From: Anaeramoeba flamelloides
Taxonomy: Eukaryota > Metamonada > Anaeramoebidae
DNA: 64,000 nt
Assembly: GCA_027625915.1 (NCBI GenBank)
Contig: JANTQA010000021.1
Span: forward strand, 1,798,001-1,862,000
Reading direction: 5' to 3'
Shown piece after piece: positions 1-11,089 of the stretch (within the stretch, counting starts at the first letter, position 1; each line of letters begins with the position of its first letter). The notes under the pieces are model-generated. The model did not search any database, was not told the DNA's origin, and saw only the letters and a program-made list of their open reading frames with translations. The translations under genes were made by a program, and so were the position numbers.

Positions 1-14
1 AAAAATGGTATTAC

Positions 15-184
15 TCTATAAATGCAGAGTGTTTATTTTCTTTCATAATTTTTGTTAATTCTCTTGTTTTTGGAATAATTTGAACCGATACTCTTTCAAA
101 TTGATTATTTTGATTTTGTACATTGAGTTGGCTATTTACGTTTGAATTTGTGTTGGGTAGTAATTGTGAGAATTGATTGTTCAT
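15..184 (-). CDS. First exon of a gene leaving the left edge, function unknown
   Basis: The frame starts at ATG 182-184 and runs 56 codons (MNNQFSQLLPN... to ...NKHSAFI), then meets a GTAATA sequence at 14-9. The same GTAATA hexamer begins two introns of the ankyrin-BTB gene, so I read this as a phase-2 exon end. If unspliced, a stop follows at 11-13. The N-terminus is rich in Asn and Gln; the second half is mixed and looks codon-like, unlike the surrounding poly-A/T. I recognise no domain. An upstream in-frame Met near 250 sits in Phe/Lys-rich sequence and looks less likely. The rest of the gene lies outside the window. Confidence 0.4.
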
Positions 185-689
185 TTTTTTTTTCAACTGT
201 ACTTTTGAACAAAAAAATTTGTTTTTGAGGAAAAAATGAAAAAATGTCAAAAAAACTTAGAAATTAATTTTCTGAAAATGTGTAGACTATAATCTTCTTG
301 TTTCTTGATTTTAGTGAGAAAGTTAAGTTATTTTCTCAATTATTTTTTCAAAATCGTAAAGAATTAACGTATCTAAATAAATGTATTATTTTTTTAAAAG
401 TTTGAATAAAGTGAAAGCTATTCAATCAAGGTGAGATTGAAAAATCACCACTAAGCAAGTTATTGCTTTCATTTTGAATCCAAATCCTATCGAATTTGAT
501 TTTGTTTGACAGTTGCAATTGTGTATTTTCAAATATAAAGTATTTTACTATTACTTTGTAATATCACCTTTCTTTTTGTTTTTCAAACATATGTTCTGTA
601 ACAGAAAATAATCAAAACCTTTAAAATATAAGATTTTACTGAAGGTACTAATTACACTTATTGATTTTTAACCCCAACGGTATTAGAGT
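185..689. other. Gene-free stretch, likely upstream region
   Basis: AT-rich DNA between the start of the left-edge gene and repeat F. I see no exon, repeat or structured element; it may hold the promoter of the left-edge gene. Confidence 0.3.
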
Positions 690-1850
690 AATTATTTACA
701 AATCGGATATGACTGAAACTTGAAATGCAAACAAAGTTCTCAACTTTATAGAAATGAGTTATCAGTTTTAAAAGAATTAATTTTTTCCCAATTAATTTTT
801 CAGTCAAAAGATCTGATCCTTTAATTTAGATTTTTCGATCAAAAAACCAAAAAAGAAAAATTCTAAAATCATTTTGATTTTGAAGAAATCTCATCTTTAA
901 AAACTACCCATTTTATGATATAGAGCAAATAGTATTGAACTTTTAACCTTATTTTAAAATATACAATAAAAATAAAATTAATATTGAATTTTGAAGATCT
1001 AAAAAATTGATCATCTTGTGTTATTTTATTCACAAATATTTATTAGATTTCTTGAAATTTAAAAGATTAGAGGTTAGCCCTTTTCAAATATTAAGAGTAT
1101 AGAGAACACAATATTATCCTTAAAAAAGAGTTAATTGAGAATATCTAGTTTTTTTTTTATTATAATTATTAATTTGAATTTGTTTTATTTGTTTGAAAAT
1201 GATTAAAAAATTGAGAAATAATTGTTAAGTCGATCAATATGCTTAATCCTTGGGTTTGTTAATAACTTTCTGAAATAATTAAAATTGGGGTTCTTAATTG
1301 TTAATTAAATATAATCAAATGAAAAATTAATTCTTTAGGTTATAAGTTGAATTTTCCAGGTTTTGGAAAAAAGTCTTTTGGGAGAATTGATAATTGATGG
1401 TTTGGCTGTTTTTCTTATATTTTTTTGTTCAATAAAAAGTAAAAATTGATTCGAAAAGTTCTTTGAAATAAATAAATTATATATTTTTTCAAGTTTGAAA
1501 TAATTATAATATTTGGTTTGAGATTAAGTAGATTTTTTTAACTGTACTATTATTAAACTTTGTGATTTCATTTTTAAAGTGTATTTTTGGTAACCAAAGT
1601 TACAGATAATAAAATTTCAATCTTCTTTCATAGAAAAAATAATTTTTTTTTTGAATAATTCAGAAATATGTTGAATTTGGAACTTTTCAAAAATGAGAAA
1701 ATGGATCAGACTTTTAAAAATTATAATTCATTTCTAAAAATACCCATTAAAAATCAGTTTTTATTTCGTTATAATCAGATTTGTGCTTGCTTTTTCAATT
1801 TTAAGATGAGATAAATTTTTTTGAATTTGCTGTTAAATTTACTAGATGAT
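690..1850 (+). repeat. Dispersed repeat F, copy 1 (longest)
   Basis: This stretch aligns with 23480-24155 in the same orientation and with about 48690-49770 in reverse complement. Shared blocks include a poly-A/T stretch followed by TTATAATTATTAATT and a tract reading AAATTTCAATCTTCT. Identity is perhaps 70-80% by eye, so the copies are old. No open frame and no clear terminal inverted repeat were found. Confidence 0.6.
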
Positions 1851-2528
1851 TTTTTTTAGTTTACACGTTTCTAAGGGCAATCAAAAAAAAAAATTACTTT
1901 GATAATATTATTCAAAACATTTTCAAATTGGATTTTTTCCTTCTTTAGATCAGTAAGAACTATTTTATTTCAAATTTAAAAGTATTTGGATTTTTACTAT
2001 TATCAAATTCGTAATTGTGAACGAGTCGATATTTTCTTCAATCCAAAGTTTATTCTTCAAAGACAAATATTTTTCAGTTTTTAAGAAAAAAGTTTGAAAA
2101 AATCAAGTTTTCTTAGATTATTGGGATGTATTTTATAACCCTAACTCACAATTAAGAACCTAATTAGTTAAAATTTTAAATTTCTATAAAATTGGTATTA
2201 TATTCATATTCAACCAAATAATTAAGTTTCTGAAAAAAAAAAAAACCCAACCAGTTATTAAAAATGGACCCATATCTAAACCGGGGTACATAAATAAAGT
2301 AGAATGGAAAATTAAATAATGGTATATGAATAAAAAAATTGGCAAATTGTTTTTCTTTATTTATAATTTTTATTTTTCTTTTACCAATAAAATTCAAAAA
2401 ATAGAAACCTAACTTCTTGATTTATTTTCTATTCTTTTTTTATGTTTTATTTAGTTTCTATTTTTTTAGGGAAATACAAAATTTTAAATCAAAAATTCTT
2501 AAGAATTTTTAGATAAATCAGTTGAGAT

Positions 2529-2531
2529 ACC

Positions 2532-2571
<40 letters not shown>
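2529..2571 (+). repeat. C-run followed by long T-run
   Basis: About nine C followed by more than thirty T. This is a homopolymer junction, likely unstable and error-prone in assembly. It lies just upstream of repeat B copy 1. Confidence 0.8.
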
Positions 2572-2586
2572 CATTAAGTTTCAAAT

Positions 2587-2810
2587 AAGCCAAATTTCAA
2601 AATTAATGGCAAACTTTTTTTTTATTATTTTTTCGATTTTCATTTGTCTTTCAAAAAATAAAATGATTACACTATGTTTTTATTTATTACTCTATATTGA
2701 TTATTATCTTTAAATACTTTCGTAAAATACATAATCACTGAAAAAAAAAAAACAATTAAACAATTTTTTTTCTGATGAAAAATCTGCCCCTATTTTTGAA
2801 ATTTAGCTTA
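2587..2810 (+). repeat. MITE-like repeat B, copy 1
   Basis: A short element with terminal inverted repeats: the left end reads AAGCCAAATTTCAAAATTA and the right end, reversed, reads AAGCTAAATTTCAAAAATA. Matching copies lie at 36248-36474 (inverted) and 62689-62909. The interior holds a conserved block AAAATCTGCCCCTATTTTTG. No coding capacity; the size (about 225 bp) and ends suggest a non-autonomous DNA transposon. Confidence 0.65.
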
Positions 2811-3039
2811 TATAAAAATATAAAGTAAAATAATATTATTGCATTATTTAAAAATCAAAATTTAGAACTACTTATAAGCAAATATGTTTTAATTTTTTAA
2901 TGCAAAGATTTCACTGAAAAAATATAAATAGGTTAATAATCTACATATTGATTAGTTTTGACCCACTACGAAAGAAAATTGTTATATCAAAATATTTACT
3001 AACTAGAGAATAATTAGTAAAAATTATTTCAATATGAAT

Positions 3040-3535
3040 TCTATAATTTTTTAAAAAACTCATTTTTTGAGCAACTAATCTACATTTCATTTTTTTTTTT
3101 TTTAGAAAAATCAAGTAAGTTTCAATTTTTGTAGGGATTGTGTCTATTTTAGATACTCCTAGAATGGGAAGTTCCAAACTTAGCAACTTCAAAAATCTCT
3201 CTGATATCAACTAGATAAACTTCACATAACCCCCAATCCTAAAAACTAATCGAATCTCTCGAAAAACAAGAAAGATCTTTTTCAAATTTGAAATTAGGAT
3301 ATTGATGATTTAACCTTTAAAATTATCTCAAAATTCACTTTTTTCTAAAATTGTTGAATTTTTTACTAATAAAAGGATCATATTTTATAATTTATTAGAT
3401 TGACTATTATTACTCTTATACTAAGAGAATTATTAGAGGCATTTTGATAATATGGCTATTAATATGATTTACATTCAATAGCAGCATACTTTAATTATAA
3501 ACCACTCCCTGGTCGGTGTTGCACCCTTAACTAAT
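3040..3535 (+). repeat. Dispersed repeat G, copy 1 (diverged)
   Basis: It shares blocks in order with 33944-34440 and with the split copy at 24179-24311 plus 26113-26505: a GCAACTAATCTACATTT block, a TGAAATTGTTG-like block and a final AATATGATTTACA block. It carries extra sequence in the middle. No open frame. Confidence 0.5.
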
Positions 3536-3794
3536 ATAAATAAATTCAAAATTAATTCATCATAAAATTAAATATTCTTGATTATCATACAGTGGTTTCA
3601 ATTTTTCTTTTAACGATATAACTGTGTATTAAAATTTACAGAAAATTGAAGAATAAACAATTAAAAACATTAAAAAAATTTATTATTAATTTAACAAACA
3701 TAAATGTATTATATAAATATATAATAACAACAAATTATATATTATTTAATAGAAGATAGATAATGATTCTATCTAAGATAGTATATTGGTAATA

Positions 3795-4348
3795 TTATAA
3801 AGAAAAAGTTGCCAAAAGAAGAGAATTTCTCGTTATTGCTTCGACCCATTTATCAAGAACTTCTTGATTTATTGCACAAAGCACATAAAAGCTATGATTT
3901 CCTGGCTTCAGTTTGTGGTTTTTTGATTTATAACCAAATTTTTCATTTTTATCTTTCATAACTTTAAATCTGCATCTATATTTTGTTTTCTTTGGCGGCT
4001 TAATTACAGTCACGGATATTTTTGATAAAGGTATTATCCCCATGAAATTTTTTTGCTTTTCACTTTTATAATAAACCAAACTTTCAGGAGTTAAAACAAA
4101 CCATCTTTTTTTCCAGGACTTAAATTTCCCACCTTGCTTATACAAATAATCTGACAACAGCAGCGAAAAAAGAGGAATTGGCACCTGGCATGCATCCTGA
4201 TAACAAGATCTCAGCAAATCAAGTGGCATTTTTTCAGTTGTAGCTGTTCTTTGGCAAAATTCAACAAATTCATTTTCTGATGTTAAAACTGGAACATTAT
4301 CTTTTGGTTTTATAATTGATAATTTAAATGCAATTTTAGCTACACTAT
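3795..4348 (-). CDS. Sec7-PH gene, last exon: end of Sec7 domain and cytohesin-like PH domain
   Basis: The frame is open from a splice-acceptor-like CATAG at 4353-4349 to a TAA at 3795-3797 (183 residues). The second half is a PH domain that follows the cytohesin/GRP1 pattern: GGKFKSWKKRWFVL, then MGIIPLSKISV, then GNHSFYVL, ending with the PH tryptophan in DKWVEAI. In cytohesins such a PH domain binds phosphoinositides and recruits the ARF exchange factor to membranes. The first half fits the last helices of Sec7: DSVAKIAFKLSII (family: YVLSFAIIML) and LTSENEFVEF...MPLDLLRSCYQDA (family: the helix before LPEELLRNLYDSI). Exon phase fits the exon ending at 10142: G plus AT gives Asp. An ATG at 4229 could instead start a short PH-only protein, but this would cut off the conserved Sec7 part. 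Confidence 0.7.
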
Positions 4349-5232
4349 CTATGATTGGATTTTAAATTATTAAATATACCATGAAAAACAAAAATGATAT
4401 CAATAATATATAGATATATAAAAGGATGAGTAAAAGAAAATGGATAAAAAAATTTAAATCCGCTTATAGATTAAAAAATTAATTTAACTAAAACCAAATT
4501 TATTTATTTTTTTTTTTTTGTATGGCACACATCATTTAAAATAAAAACCAAAATCCTTAAGTTCATAAAAATTAAATTCCGTGCCACTTTAAAATTTAAA
4601 TCATGCTATTCATATTAAAAATTTATTCTTGGATTGTAATTTTCACAACACAATACCAATGTACGCTTTGGTAAAATCGATGGGATTTCTTCAGCCTCTT
4701 TTTGTTTTTTGTTTTTTATTTTTAAATGTTTTTAATAAAAAATTAGAACCTCAATTCAAAATTTAATCAGGGAATTTTCTCTATAGTTTAATAATTCAAT
4801 ACCATTAAGAGTACTAAGAAGAGGGAAATCAAAATTAAATTTGGGATGAATCGATCAAAATCAACTCAACATGACTATTAAAAATTTATTTCAAAAAAAA
4901 ATTAAACATTTGCTAATTTTTCACTTTTTAATAACTTTATTTCTTATAATAAACATTATTGATTAATAAGAGAAACTTGATCACATTATTTATTTTTCAA
5001 GATATTTTTCAATACAAGTTGAAAAATCCAATTTCCCAATAAGATTTTTTTTCAAATTTGAATGTAAAAAAGTTAAAAAATTTTTTATTCACAGCTAAGT
5101 GGTTATTATATTAACTTAAAAGTATTTGAAATTTAATAATTTTTTTTTAAAATGAAGAATTAATTATTTTGACTATTAAAGAATTATTTATTGATTTAGA
5201 TTGAAAAAAAAATAATTTATTTCTTATATTAA

Positions 5233-5780
5233 AAAAAATCTAGGCACTCCACGGAACTCCAAGGCACTATACAGACACTTTTCGTTAGCTTTTTTTTTTT
5301 TTTTAATTTTTGTTCTATTTAGAAAATCAATTGATTTTCGAAAAAAAAAAACAAGAATTAGAAAAAACAAACACTATTTTGGTTTTCCAGAATTTAAATC
5401 CATTTAATTAAATTAAAGGTTTAAGGAAATAAAAAAGAATAGAGAAATAGCAAAGATTTTACTCAATTCTTTTAAATTAAAAGAAAATTTTTTAAATTTT
5501 CTTTTTATTTCTCAATTTAAAAAAAACCAAGTTAGGTTTTCTTGAGTTTTCTGTTTTTTTTTTGGAAAACTTATTGTCTTTACAAATAAAACATTAAAAC
5601 CACAGGAAAGCCACCGTTATATTTTCCAGGATTTAAAAGAATTGGGTAAAATCCAAGATTTTTCTCTATTATTTTGAATCCAAGAAAACCTAGGAACTTG
5701 ACGACACTCTACGGCACTCTATGACACTTGGCGACACTCTTTGACTTTCTACATAACTCTACGGCGCTTGGCGACACGCC
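5233..5780 (+). repeat. Repeat H, copy 1, with GC-richer end blocks
   Basis: Two blocks of short GC-richer repeats (about 5243-5285 and 5697-5778) bracket AT-rich DNA holding TTTTCCAGAATTTAAAT and its diverged inverse. The same motifs recur at 58790-58990. It looks like a decayed element with inverted-repeat subterminal parts. Confidence 0.45.
5697..5778 (+). repeat. Imperfect GC-rich tandem repeat
   Basis: Repeated variants of CGACACTCTACGGCACT and GACACTTGGCGACACTC, period roughly 13-18 bp, about five units. The base composition (about half G+C) stands out sharply from the surrounding DNA. Confidence 0.6.
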
Positions 5781-6061
5781 ACCAGAATTCACAGGAGATA
5801 AAGAACCCGATTAAAAGATTATCAATAATAAATAAAAATTCAAAGATATGTGATTAATAAGACCAATCTTATTAACAAAAAAAAAAAAAAAAAATTGTTC
5901 TCTTTTTTCAAAAAAAAATAAAAAATAATAATTTTTAATTGTGAACCTTCTAAAAAATTTCCAAAAAATTTTATAACACTAAATATTTGTCACCAGTGAA
6001 TTTTTTTTTTCTATTTCAGTTTTAATAGAAACATATAATATTTTTAAAACTAAACCCCATT

Positions 6062-6500
6062 TCCATCCAATAAGTACCAGCCAAAAATGAAAAATTCAAT
6101 TTTTTTTTTAGAAGAATCAAGCAGCATAAGATTGTTTAGAAATTTGAGAATTAATAAACTTCAAATTTGAGTTGATATTTATCAAAGAAATACATAAACC
6201 AACTATACATTTAAGAAATAAATAAAATGTTAAAAAACATTTTTTGGAGTACTTTTATTGAAACGTCTTGTAAGAATTTCACAATTTCTTTTTGGAAATA
6301 AAAATAGTTTACCAATCAGATTTTTCAATAGTAAATGTATTAACATTAAGAAACCACAAAGCCTCGTTTTTCTTAATGTTAATTTAGAGTTCCAAACATT
6401 TTTTTTTTCAAATTTTCTTCAAAAATAAATTGAAAAAAGAAAAAAGAAAGAAAAAAAAAAAAAACAAAAAAGCAAAATACGAAAAAATGAGAAAAAATGA
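6062..6500 (+). repeat. Dispersed repeat I, copy 1
   Basis: Aligns along its length with 56318-56720 in the same orientation. Both start near CCAGCCAAAAATGAAAAA and share the block TAATTTRGAGTT and an A/G-rich tract near the end. The A/G-rich tail has a further relative at 39990-40230. No coding frame. Confidence 0.55.
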
Positions 6501-7061
6501 TTCTGATCCAAAAATTGAAAATTCATTGTAATATGGATATTGGATAAAACTCTTAGAATGAGTTCCCTTAATTTAATAAAACTGGATCCCCCTGTCTGAA
6601 AAAGTGTTTATATTATTAAAACTAAAATATATAATAAAAATTGAGAAAAAAAATTAATATTTAATTACAAAATTGTTCTTTAAAATTAAACAAAAAAAAC
6701 AAAATTAATTTAATGCAAAAAATAAACAACAAAATTTAGCAAAAATCATTTGTTTTTTTGATCAATCTACAAATTGAACCTTTCCTTTCATGAAAAAAAT
6801 CAATCGAAAATTGAATATTTAATCATTTATAAATAAACTTCTATTTTAAAACAAAGTATTTGTGTTATAACAAAAAACAAGGGAAAAAAAGTATAAATTA
6901 TTAACAAAATGAAAACTATTAAAAAAAATAAATTTTATCAATTTGTATGAAAATAATATCGAAAAATGGATAAAGTTATGTGTAAAAAATGGTTCAAAGT
7001 TGAAGGTATTGGGTTTAATAAAATTCAGATAATAATATATGTTGTTATTTACATTTGAAAT

Positions 7062-7672
7062 AAATTCCAATTCAAAATGTTTAACACACCAAAATTCAAT
7101 TTTTGAAAAAAAAAAATCAGATTGTAAAAAATTCTCGAAGAAATACCAAATTAAAATCATTCACTAATTGAGATGTTAACAATTGTTTATAAATAATAAT
7201 ACTCACAAAACAAAAAATAAATAATTATCAATACTAATAAATTATGGTTGTGTTAAAATTTTTGGAGATGGGCTAACAAAAAATATAAAAAATTATCAAT
7301 ACTAAAAAATCAAGATGTGTTAAAATTTTTGGAGATGGGCTATATAAAACAAAAAAATGCATTGATAAATTTGTAAAAATTCTATTAGGAATAACGATCG
7401 ATCAAATGGTTAGATACCACCAACTAATTTTATTTGGGTTCTTCTATTTTGAACAACAACTCAACTTTAACTTAATATTAATCGTTCGAAAAAAATTATG
7501 ATCGAACGAAATAGGTTAAGTAATTCAAAAAATTAAATGAAAAGAAAATAAAAAACTGAAAAAATGATTTTCATATTTTACAAAAGTCAAAATTATTTCC
7601 AATTTGAATTAAATTGTATTCGTGTGGTTCTTTGAACTGTTTTAACTGTGTGGAAAATTTTGAATTTTAGTT
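7062..7672 (+). repeat. MITE-like repeat N, copy N4, with internal tandem duplication
   Basis: The ends are inverted relatives: the left reads TAAATTCCAATTCAAAATG and the right, reversed, reads TAAACTAAAATTCAAAATT. Length about 610 bp. The core (GATCGATCAAATGGTTAGAT) is shared with copies at 44001, 15751 and 63310. Within it, about 80 bp including GTTAAAATTTTTGGAGATGG is duplicated in tandem (7250-7345). Confidence 0.6.
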
Positions 7673-8097
7673 TACTTTATTTAAATATTTTTTAAATATT
7701 CAACTCCAAATTAATAATTAAATTAAATTTATAAAGAGATATACTTTTGTGGATTTTTTTTTAAAGTTTTAATTGCCCCCTTTTTATGATTGAAATATCT
7801 TTTACTTTTTACTAAAAATTTTTAGTAAATTTAATAATCAATCACAAAAAAAAAAAAAAAATTGAGAAAATTAAAAATAATATGACAATACCATAATGAG
7901 TTTAAAATACCTTTTTAACGCGATAAAATTCCTACTTTTTGTATATAACTATATAATAAATAAAGATATTTTTTGAGACTTTTCAGGAATTTTTAAGGGA
8001 GTAAGTACACTTTACAAATTTTGAGTGGTACTATTTATGCGAAATTGAACCATTCAAACCATTTCTTTTAACAAAACACATTGATATTTTCATAAAT

Positions 8098-8360
8098 ACT
8101 AGAGTGGAATATATCCTAGTTAATATATTTTCATACCTATTAAAAAAATGGAAATTAAAAAAATGAAAAAATTGATCAAGAAAAATAAATACAAATCATT
8201 TATTTCTTGATCTTAGAAGTAAAATTTGATACAATTACTTCTTTTTTAGTCAAATTTATTTTTTAATTCTTCATGGAAATACCTTTATTTGGAAATTTTT
8301 AGATTAAAAAATTACTTGCTATTTCAAAAGAAAATTCCTAAAATGAATTTTAAGATCCCT
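8098..8360 (+). repeat. Dispersed repeat E, copy 1
   Basis: Matches 43705-43925 and 62118-62345 in the same orientation. Shared blocks are GAGTGGAATATATCCTAGT (two copies), GATACAATTACTTCTT and TTTTTAATTCTTCATGGAAA. No open frame. Confidence 0.55.
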
Positions 8361-9644
8361 TTTTCATTTGATTTATATAATTCTAGTTTTAGTTCAGAAA
8401 ATAGGCTATTTTTTTAAAATTCCTCTTCAGAAATAAAGATTTATTGGGTGTATTTGTTTGATTTGTTAATTATTTATTTTTGATTAAATTGAGACCGAAA
8501 AATAATTCTGAATTCTGATTTCAATTTTTTCCCAAACTTCCTTTTTCTTTGGGTTGAATTTTTTTTAGTTGTTTAGAGATTTCGAGAATTCAATCCTTTT
8601 CCTTTTAATCTTTGAAACAGTATTCTTTGTTTTGGCATATTGTTTGATAAAAATATTTGAAATTAGAAATTTGGAAACAAATTTGTAAAAAAATGTGTCT
8701 TGTAAAACAATAATAAATAGTAATGGGGCAAAAATTTCAGAGCAACAAATTATTTGGATTCCTACAAATTAAGAAGATAAAGAATAAAAATCTTCGAAAA
8801 TACAGGCTTTTATAGAATTTTTTTTTTTTTTTTTTTCATTGTACTCAACAAATTTATTTCGAAAGGTGATCTTTCTTGTTTGGTCTTCTAAAAGAAAATA
8901 GTTGTTTCAAATTCACATTGTTTCTGGGCTTATTTTTTTTTTTTTGTTTATTCTAGGATTAATTTCAAGCATCCCCATAAACACGTTTCTAGATCCAGAA
9001 ACTAATTTAATAAAACCAAAAATTTAATAACCAATGTTCAAAAAATTGAAAAATTAAAGATTCAACTCTGGTTTACTTTGGGCTCATTTTCTTTTCACAA
9101 ATAGAGCAGTGGATGGTATTTTGGTCTCAAAGTTTCAATATCCCATGGCACTCAAAAAATCTTTTTTTCAGTAATTGTTGTCGCAATTAAAAAGTTTCAA
9201 AAGGGTAAAATGTACTAGCTTCCTTAAACAAAAATTTACATACTGGTTAATTTACGAAAATTTTCTCTTATCGTAACAATTTCGAGTTTTTAAAGTGGGA
9301 ATAAATTACTACAGGAGTAAATATTTCTCAAATTTTTGTTGTTTATTTTCTTGATAATTTAAGAATTGGTAAATAAAATTTCTATTTATTTTTCTGAATT
9401 TATTCTTGTTTCTTTTCCTTTTCTTTTTATATTTATACCCTTTAATTTATTCTTTAATCAATTAATATGGGCTTTAACATATAAACCACAACTCGTAATT
9501 TTATTAAGTAAAAATCAATAGAATTTTTTTTTTTTTGGAAAGTAGTTTATATGAATTTTATTGATCCGTTAAAACCTATTATTAATTTTTAAAACAATAA
9601 AATTTTTTCTTTTCAGAAGAAAAATAAATTATTTCTCATCTAAA

Positions 9645-9909
9645 CCCTAATAAAAAAATTTTTTTATAACATCTGTATAACATTTCTATAACCTTTTGAA
9701 AACAAAATTTCCTTTTATATGATGATTTTTTCAATATTTTTTAAAAAATATTTGTATAACAGGTTTATAACATGCTAGAATTTTTATAACCTATTTTATA
9801 ACAAACATTTAGCTTATAAAAGTTTTTATTATAAAATTTTAGAACATTTTAAATGCTTATAACACCTTTACAACACGTTTATAACATGTTATAAAAAACT
9901 TTATTAGGG
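9645..9909. repeat. Palindromic repeat M rich in TATAACA
   Basis: The outer ends are inverted repeats (CCCTAATAAA at the left, TTTATTAGGG at the right). Inside, the motif TATAACA or its variants recurs about ten times. Probably a small non-autonomous element; only one copy in this window. Confidence 0.55.
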
Positions 9910-10141
9910 AAAGCCTTCAGTTTTTTTAATTTAAAATTGATAAAATTAAAAATAATTGCAAATCCGTTTTTCCAAATGTTATGAATTTTAAAAAATATTG
10001 TGCTTCAATTAAATTGTCCTTAATAAAACAAACTTTTCTAACAAAAAAAAAAATAATTTGTTTTTGCAAATTATTCAAAAAAATAGAATAGTTTGATGTA
10101 GATATAAAATTAAAAAGAGTTTATCAAAAAAAGTTAATTAC

Positions 10142-10254
10142 CTGGAACTGGGAAAATGTTTCTATTTTGGATATGATAACTAACCCCGAATTCCCAAAAG
10201 CATTTATATATTATTTCTTTGTCTAGTGGAATAATTACTTTAGACCAAAATTTT
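10142..10254 (-). CDS. Sec7-PH gene, internal exon
   Basis: This 113-nt stretch is open throughout, preceded by TAATAG and followed by CCAG|GTAATT. It encodes KFWSKVIIPLDKEIIYK then CFWEFGVSYHIQ. The order Leu-Asp, hydrophobic helix, Phe-Trp-x-Phe fits the Sec7 helix written LNLVQALRQFLWSF in the family. Both ends fit in phase: two bases needed at the 5' side, as supplied by exon 1 ending at 11094 or by the micro-exon, and one base given at the 3' side, completing Asp with the last exon. The next expected motif, LPGE with the catalytic glutamate, is not there. Confidence 0.5.
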
Positions 10255-10330
10255 CTATTAGATTAATAAAAAAAAATTTTTTTAAGTTGTTATTTTAAAA
10301 AATTAATTTAAGAATTTGAATAATTATAGA

Positions 10331-10352
10331 AATATATATATATATATATATA
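10331..10352. repeat. (TA)n microsatellite
   Basis: About eleven TA units in the putative intron between Sec7-PH exons. Confidence 0.85.
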
Positions 10353-10981
10353 TTGTAAATGGGGTGGAGGTATACCTTAAAGCCTTTGAAAGCAATTCAA
10401 ATCTGAAATCAAATGCTTTCATATAAAGTGATAAAGTCATTTGAGATAAAAAATTCCTAAAATAGAAAATATAAAAAATAAAAAGAAGAATAATAAATTA
10501 GTAGTTAATCAAATAATATAAAAAATATTAAAAAAATAACAATTTAATTTTAAAATTCAATTATGATCCAAACAATGGTTAATTCTAGTGCCATTATATA
10601 GATGTAAAAAGAAATTTGAAAAAAAATTTTTTATTTTCATTTTTCATTTGAACTTTTTATCAAGATATTCTGTTTCCACTAACATTAATTGTGAGAGTTT
10701 ATTTAGTTGATAGGTGGTAATATTTTGAAAATTGTGGGAAAAATATTTTTTTTTCAAAATGAGTCAATCATTTCAAGAATTACATATATAGCCATATATA
10801 TATTTACAATCTAATTTTTTTCTAAAAATACATCAATCCCGTCCTGAAGACATTACTCAAATCTGTTTACTTATAATTAAAATTAAAATTAAATTCTGTG
10901 GGTATTTTGATTTTTTATATACAGTAAAATTTTTTTTTTAATAATGATCATATTGGCTGTGTCCTTGTGAATTGATCAAAC

Positions 10982-10998
10982 ACATCAATTTCCAAATT
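10982..10998 (-). CDS. Possible 17-nt micro-exon of the Sec7-PH gene
   Basis: After exon 1 the sequence turns pyrimidine-rich and ends in TTATCTCAG, a strong acceptor. The following bases read NLEIDV in phase with GGG TAT|GTATTT at the end of exon 1, and NLEIDV fits family NIQVL. The frame then gives VFDQFTRTQPI before a TGA with no GT between, so I end the exon at GT|GTTTGA, whose phase suits the next exon. Alternatives are that it is skipped (GG|GTATGT joins 10254 in phase) or that it uses an unusual donor. Confidence 0.25.
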
Positions 10999-11089
10999 CT
11001 GAGATAACATATATCTTCATAACAAAAAATGAAAAAGAAAAAAGATAAAAAAAAATTAAAAATAAAAAAGATAAAAGTAGAGAAAATAC

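Larger units (their letters stand above)
4349..10141 (-). other. Putative 5.8-kb intron of the Sec7-PH gene, filled with repeats
   Basis: The interval lies between a CAG|GTAATT donor (10141) and a CATAG acceptor (4349) whose phases match. It holds repeats H, I, N, E and M and no convincing gene of its own. It could hide one more small exon, because the reconstructed Sec7 domain is about 16 residues shorter than usual. Confidence 0.45.

Noticed and set aside
6846-7160. 104-codon minus-strand frame
   Set aside because: Phe/Asn/Tyr-rich, no domain, and it overlaps the end of repeat N copy N4.
10930-10960. Non-GT donor (ATATGATC) at the end of a longer Sec7 exon 2
   Set aside because: It would keep VFDQFTRTQP, which fits Sec7 well, but needs an unusual splice site and fails the phase of the next exon; kept only as an alternative in the exon note.
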